Shown one piece after another: positions 60,401-64,000 of a DNA stretch of 64,000 bases. This DNA comes from Climacium dendroides (taxonomy: Eukaryota; Streptophyta; Bryopsida; Hypnales; Climaciaceae). The DNA is taken from positions 11,160,001 through 11,224,000 of the forward strand of contig OX467082.1 in the NCBI GenBank assembly GCA_950106755.1, written 5' to 3'. Within the stretch, counting starts at the first letter, position 1; every line of letters begins with the position of its first letter. The translations under genes were made by a program, and so were the position numbers. Under the pieces are notes generated by a model, which saw nothing but the letters and a program-made list of their open reading frames with translations, was not told the origin of the DNA and did not search any database.

Positions 60401-62223
60401 ATCTCTGTTTGAGTGGAATCCAACGTTTATCTGAATCTTTTGGAACATTGAGCAAGTTGGAGGTGTTGAATCTAATTGGCTGTAATGAACTTGTGCAACT
60501 ACCAGATTCATTTGGAGGCCTCCAAAATTTGATGAACTTGAATCTCCGTTCAAATGGAATCCAATATTTACCTGAATCTTTTGGAACATTGAACAAACTG
60601 CAGGTGTTGAATTTAAGTAGCAACAGTAAACTTGTACTGCTACCACATTCATTTGGAGGCCTCCAAAACTTGATGAACTTGAATCTTGAGGAGAGTGGAA
60701 TCCAACGTTTACCTGAATCTTTTGGAACATTGAGCAAGTTGGAGGTGTTGAATCTAGGTTGGTGCAAGAAATTTGTGCTGCTACCAGATTCATTTGGAGC
60801 CCTCCAAAACTTGATGAACTTGAATCTCTGTTCGACTGGAATTCAACGTTTACCTGAACTTTTTGGAACATTGAGCAAGTTGGAGGTGTTGAATCTAAGT
60901 AGCTGCAGTGAACTTATGCAACTACCAGATTCATTTGGAGGCCTCCAGAACTTGTTGAATTTGAAACTTTGTTTGAGTGGAATCCAACGTTTACCTGAAT
61001 CTTTTGGAACATTGAACAAGTTGGAGGTGTTGAATCTATGTGGATGCAATGAACTTGTGCAACTACCAGATTCATTTGGTGGCCTCCAAAACTTGGTGAA
61101 CTTGAATCTCTGTTTGAGTGGAATCCAACGTTTACCTGAATCTTTTGGAACATTGAGCAAGTTGGAGGTGTTGAATCTAGATTGGTGCAGGAAACTTGTG
61201 CAACTACCAGATTCATTTGGAGCCCTCCAAAACTTGATGAACTTGAATCTCGAGAAGAGTGGATTCGAACATTTACCTGAATCTTTTGGAACATTGAGCA
61301 AGTTGGAGGTGATGATTCTAAGTCGGTGCAGGAAACTTGTGCTACTACCAGATTCATTTGGAGCCCTCCAAAACTTGATGAACTTGAATCTCTATTTGAG
61401 TGGAATCCAACGTTTACCTGAATCTTTTGGAACATTGACCAAGTTGAGGGTGTTGAATTTAAGTAGTTGCAGTGAACTTGTGCAACTACCAGATTCATTT
61501 GGAGGACTCCAGAATTTGATGAATTTGAATCTCTATTTGAGTGAAATCCAACGTTTACCTGGATCTTTTGGAACATTGAGCAAGTTGCAAGTGTTGAATC
61601 TAAGTAGCTGCAATGAACTTGTGCAACTACCAGATTCATTTGGAGCCCTCCAAAACTTGATGAACTTGAATCTCAAGGAGAGTGGAATCCAACGTTTACC
61701 TGAATCTTTTGGAACATTGAGCAAGTTGGAGGTGTTGAATCTAAGTAACTGCAGTGAACTTGTGCAACTACCAGATTCATTTGGAGCCCTCCAAAACTTG
61801 ATGAACTTGAATCTCAAGGAGAGTGGAATTCAACGTTTATCTGAATCTTTTGGAACATTGAGCAAGTTGGAGGTGTTGAATCTAGGTTGCTGCAGGAAAC
61901 TTGTGTTCCTACCAGATTCATTTGGAGCCCTCCAAAACTTGATGAACTTGAATCTTTGTTTGAGTGGAATCCAACGTTTACCTGAATCTTTTGGAATATT
62001 GAACAAGTTGGAGGTGTTGAATCTAGGTTGGTGCAGGAAACTTGTGCTGCTACCAAATTCATTTGGAGGGCTCCAAAACTTGATGAACTTGAATCTCTGT
62101 TTGAGTGGAATCCAACGTTTACCTGAATCTTTTGGAACATTGAGCAAGTTGGAGGTGTTGAATCTAAGTAACTACAATGAACTTGTGCAACTATCAGATT
62201 CATTTGAAGGCCTCAAAATCTGA
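57489..62223 (+). CDS. TIR-NBS-LRR immune receptor (4 exons, 1391 aa, possibly truncated)
   Basis: Exons: 57489-57564, 57734-58187, 58291-59395, 59683-62223. This class senses pathogen effectors in the cytosol; TIR domains have NADase activity that signals cell death. The leader MASVSSKFRPPDSDTKPAKR is followed by the TIR domain (26-176: DVFISHRGPD, FLDRKSIVEG, WCLKEL with Glu105 at the catalytic position). NB-ARC (about 195-545) has the P-loop GMGGIGKST (232-240), kinase-2 LVVLDD (311-316), RNBS-B CIVTSRD (339-345), FLDIAC (464-469) and MHD (509-511). The GLPL motif is instead GGVLW (405-409), lacking the proline. The LRR (from about 570) is a run of 47-residue LPESFG/LPDSFG dyads. The frame ends at TGA 62221 because one base is missing relative to the repeat; no post-LRR domain follows. 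Exon structure TIR | NB-ARC | LRR is the usual one for TNLs. Whether the product is active cannot be judged. Confidence 0.88.
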
Positions 62224-63999
62224 TGAATTTGAATCTCAAGGAGAGTGAAATCCAACGTTTACCTGAATCTTTTAGAACATTGGGCAAGTTGCAGGTGTTG
62301 AATCTAAGTAGCTGCAGTGAACTTGTGCAACTACCAGATTCATTTGGAGCCCTCCAAAACTTGATGAACTTGAATCTCAATTATAGTGGAATTCAACGTT
62401 TATCTGAATCTTTTGGAACATTGAGCAAGTTGGAGGTGTTGAATCTAAATTGGTGTAGGAAACTTGTGCTGCTGCCAAATTCATTTTGAACCCTCCAAAA
62501 CTTAATGAACTTGAATCTCGAGGAGAGTGGAGTCCAACGTTTACCTAAATCTTTTGGAACATTGAGCAAGTTGGAGGTATTGAATCTAAGTAACTACAAT
62601 GAACTTGTGCAACTATCAGATTCATTTGGTGGCCTCCAAAACTTGATGAACTTGAATCTCGAGAAGAGTGGAATCGAACGTTTACCTGAATCTTTTGGAA
62701 CATTGAGCAAGTTGGAGGTGTTGAATCTAAATAGCTGCAATGAACTTATGCAACTACCAGATTCATTTGGTGGCCTCCAAAACTTGATGAACTTGAATCT
62801 CTGTTTGAGTGGAATCCAACGTTTACTTCAATCTTTTGGAACATTGAGTAAGTTGGAGGTGTTGAATCTAAATCGATGTAGGAAACTTGTGCTACTACCA
62901 GATTCATTTGGTGGCCTCCAGAACTTGATGAACTTGAACCTCGAGGAGAGTGGAATCGAACGTTTACTTGAATCTTTTGGACAATTGAGCAAGTTGGAGG
63001 TGTTGAATCTAAGTAGCTGCAATGAACTTGTGCAACTACCAGATTCATTTTGGAACCCTCCAAAATTTAATGAACTTGAATCTCGACGAAAGTGGAATCC
63101 AACGTTTATCTGAATCTTTTGGAACATTGAACAACTTGGACGTGTTGAATTTAAGTAGCTGCAATGAACTTATGCAACTACCAAATTCATTTGGAGGCCT
63201 CTAGAACTTGATGAACTTGAATCTTGAGGAGAGTGGAATCCAACGTTTACTTGAATCTTTTGGAACATTGAGCATGTTGAAGGTGTTGAATCTAGATTGG
63301 TGCAGGAAACTTGTGCAGCTACCAGATTCATTTGGAGGCCTCGAGAATTTGATGAACTTGAATCTCTATCGCAGTGGAATGCAAAGTTTATCTAAATCTG
63401 TTGGATCATTAAGCAAATTAGAGGTGTTGAATCTAGGTTTGTGTAGTGAACTTGTGCAGCTACTAGATTCATTTGGAGGCCTTCAAAACTTGATAAACAT
63501 CAATCATAGATTATCTGAATCTTTGTATATTGAGCAAATTGGAGGTGATGAATGCAGGTAGCTACAGTGAACTTATGCAAGCTACCAAATTCATTTGGAG
63601 GCCTCCAAAACATGAAAAACTTGGATCTCTTTTTCAGTGAAATCCAAAGTTTACCTGAATCTAATGGAACATTGAATAAGTTGGAGGTGATGAATCTAGG
63701 TTGGTGCAATGAACTTGTGCAGCTACCAAATTCATTTGGAAGCCTCTAAAACATATAAAACTTGGATCTGTTTTCCAGTGAAATCCAAAGTTTACCTGAA
63801 TCTTCTGGAATATTTAGCAAGTTGAAGGTATTGTATCTAGGTAGTTGCAGTCAACTTGTGCAGCTACCAAATTGATTTGTAGGCCTCTGAAATTTGATGA
63901 ACTTAAATCTTTGTGACTATGGAATCCAAAGTTACCCAAATCTTTTGGAACATTGAGCAAGTTAGAGGTATTGAGTTTAGGTATGTACTCCAAATGCAC
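60004..63999 (+). repeat. Tandem array of 141-bp LRR dyad units, about 29 units
   Basis: Each unit encodes two leucine-rich repeats, 24 and 23 residues (LPESFGTLSKLEVLNL... then LPDSFGGLQNLMNLNL...). The start of successive units is exactly 141 bases apart from 60004 to 62119 (16 units without an indel), then 62259, 62400 and onward with occasional indels. Variation is concentrated in two three-residue windows: after LEVLNL (SSC, GWC, DWC, CGC, SNY) and after MNLNL (CLS, EES, KES, YLS, CSN). Those windows correspond to the exposed face of the LRR beta-strands. The array leaves the window at the right edge. Confidence 0.93.
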
Positions 64000-64000
64000 A
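62224..64000 (+). pseudogene. Decayed 3' part of the TNL LRR exon
   Basis: The same repeat continues in a shifted frame after a one-base deletion near 62214-62219. Further lesions follow: an in-frame GGA to TGA change at 62487, a one-base insertion near 63050 (CATTTTGG for CATTTGG), a CAG to TAG change at 63202, a deletion near 63525 (AATCTTTGTATATTGAGC) and a stop at 63747. Divergence between units also rises toward the right. This may be the ancestral C-terminal LRR of the same gene, or part of a neighbouring paralogue beginning outside the window. Confidence 0.75.

Noticed and set aside
59843..62203. Long open frames on the minus strand across the LRR array (up to 342 codons, rich in MFQKIQVNV and NRDSSSSSFGG words)
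   Set aside because: They are a by-product of the 141-bp repeat, which happens to lack stops in the antisense frames. The sense frame has TIR and NB-ARC exons spliced to it.
1..64000. tRNA, rRNA or CRISPR features
   Set aside because: I looked for tRNA-like cloverleaf ends and conserved boxes and for regularly spaced short repeats with unique spacers and saw none. The 141-bp array is coding LRR, not a CRISPR. A tRNA scan would be decisive.

Overview
This window is nuclear DNA from a land plant. The evidence is spliced genes with short GT-AG introns, a TIR-NBS-LRR resistance gene, a plant-type inositol polyphosphate 5-phosphatase, a plant-type rhomboid, and many small plant DNA-transposon derivatives. 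The TIR domain looks to me more like non-flowering plants (bryophyte, perhaps moss) than angiosperms, but this is an impression and the species is not identified.

Layout. About 1-29.3 kb is an AT-rich desert without a convincing gene. It is filled with decayed transposons: a family bounded by TTAA and CCCC/GGGG, two copies of a GGTAGGTACACC terminal-inverted-repeat family, a Mutator-like MITE nested in one of them, a Stowaway-like element, a PIF/Harbinger-like MITE and CACTA-type MITEs. About 29.3-38.1 kb is a gene island holding two convergent genes: an 11-exon inositol polyphosphate 5-phosphatase on + (31092-34544, 624 aa, with one GC-AG intron) and a 4-exon rhomboid-like intramembrane protease on - (35662-37778, 460 aa). 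About 38.1-52.7 kb is a second desert with two more CACTA MITEs, two more TTAA-family copies, a purine-rich tract with a recurring 12-mer, and a doubtful retroelement remnant. About 52.7-57.5 kb is richer in G+C and has duplicated segments but no gene I can name. About 57.5-64 kb is a TIR-NBS-LRR gene on + (57489-62223, 1391 aa), whose LRR exon is a tandem array of 141-bp units that runs to the right edge of the window.

Function. The phosphatase (phosphoinositide/inositol phosphate signalling) and the rhomboid (membrane proteolysis) are conserved housekeeping-type genes, and nothing suggests they act together. The TNL gene is an immune-receptor type with two oddities: the LRR reading frame breaks after about 15.7 repeat units and a decayed tail of about 13 more follows, and the GLPL motif of the NB-ARC domain is not conserved.

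All exon joins were checked by hand for frame: the three CDS models sum to 1875, 1383 and 4176 nt, each divisible by three. No transcript or database evidence was available.
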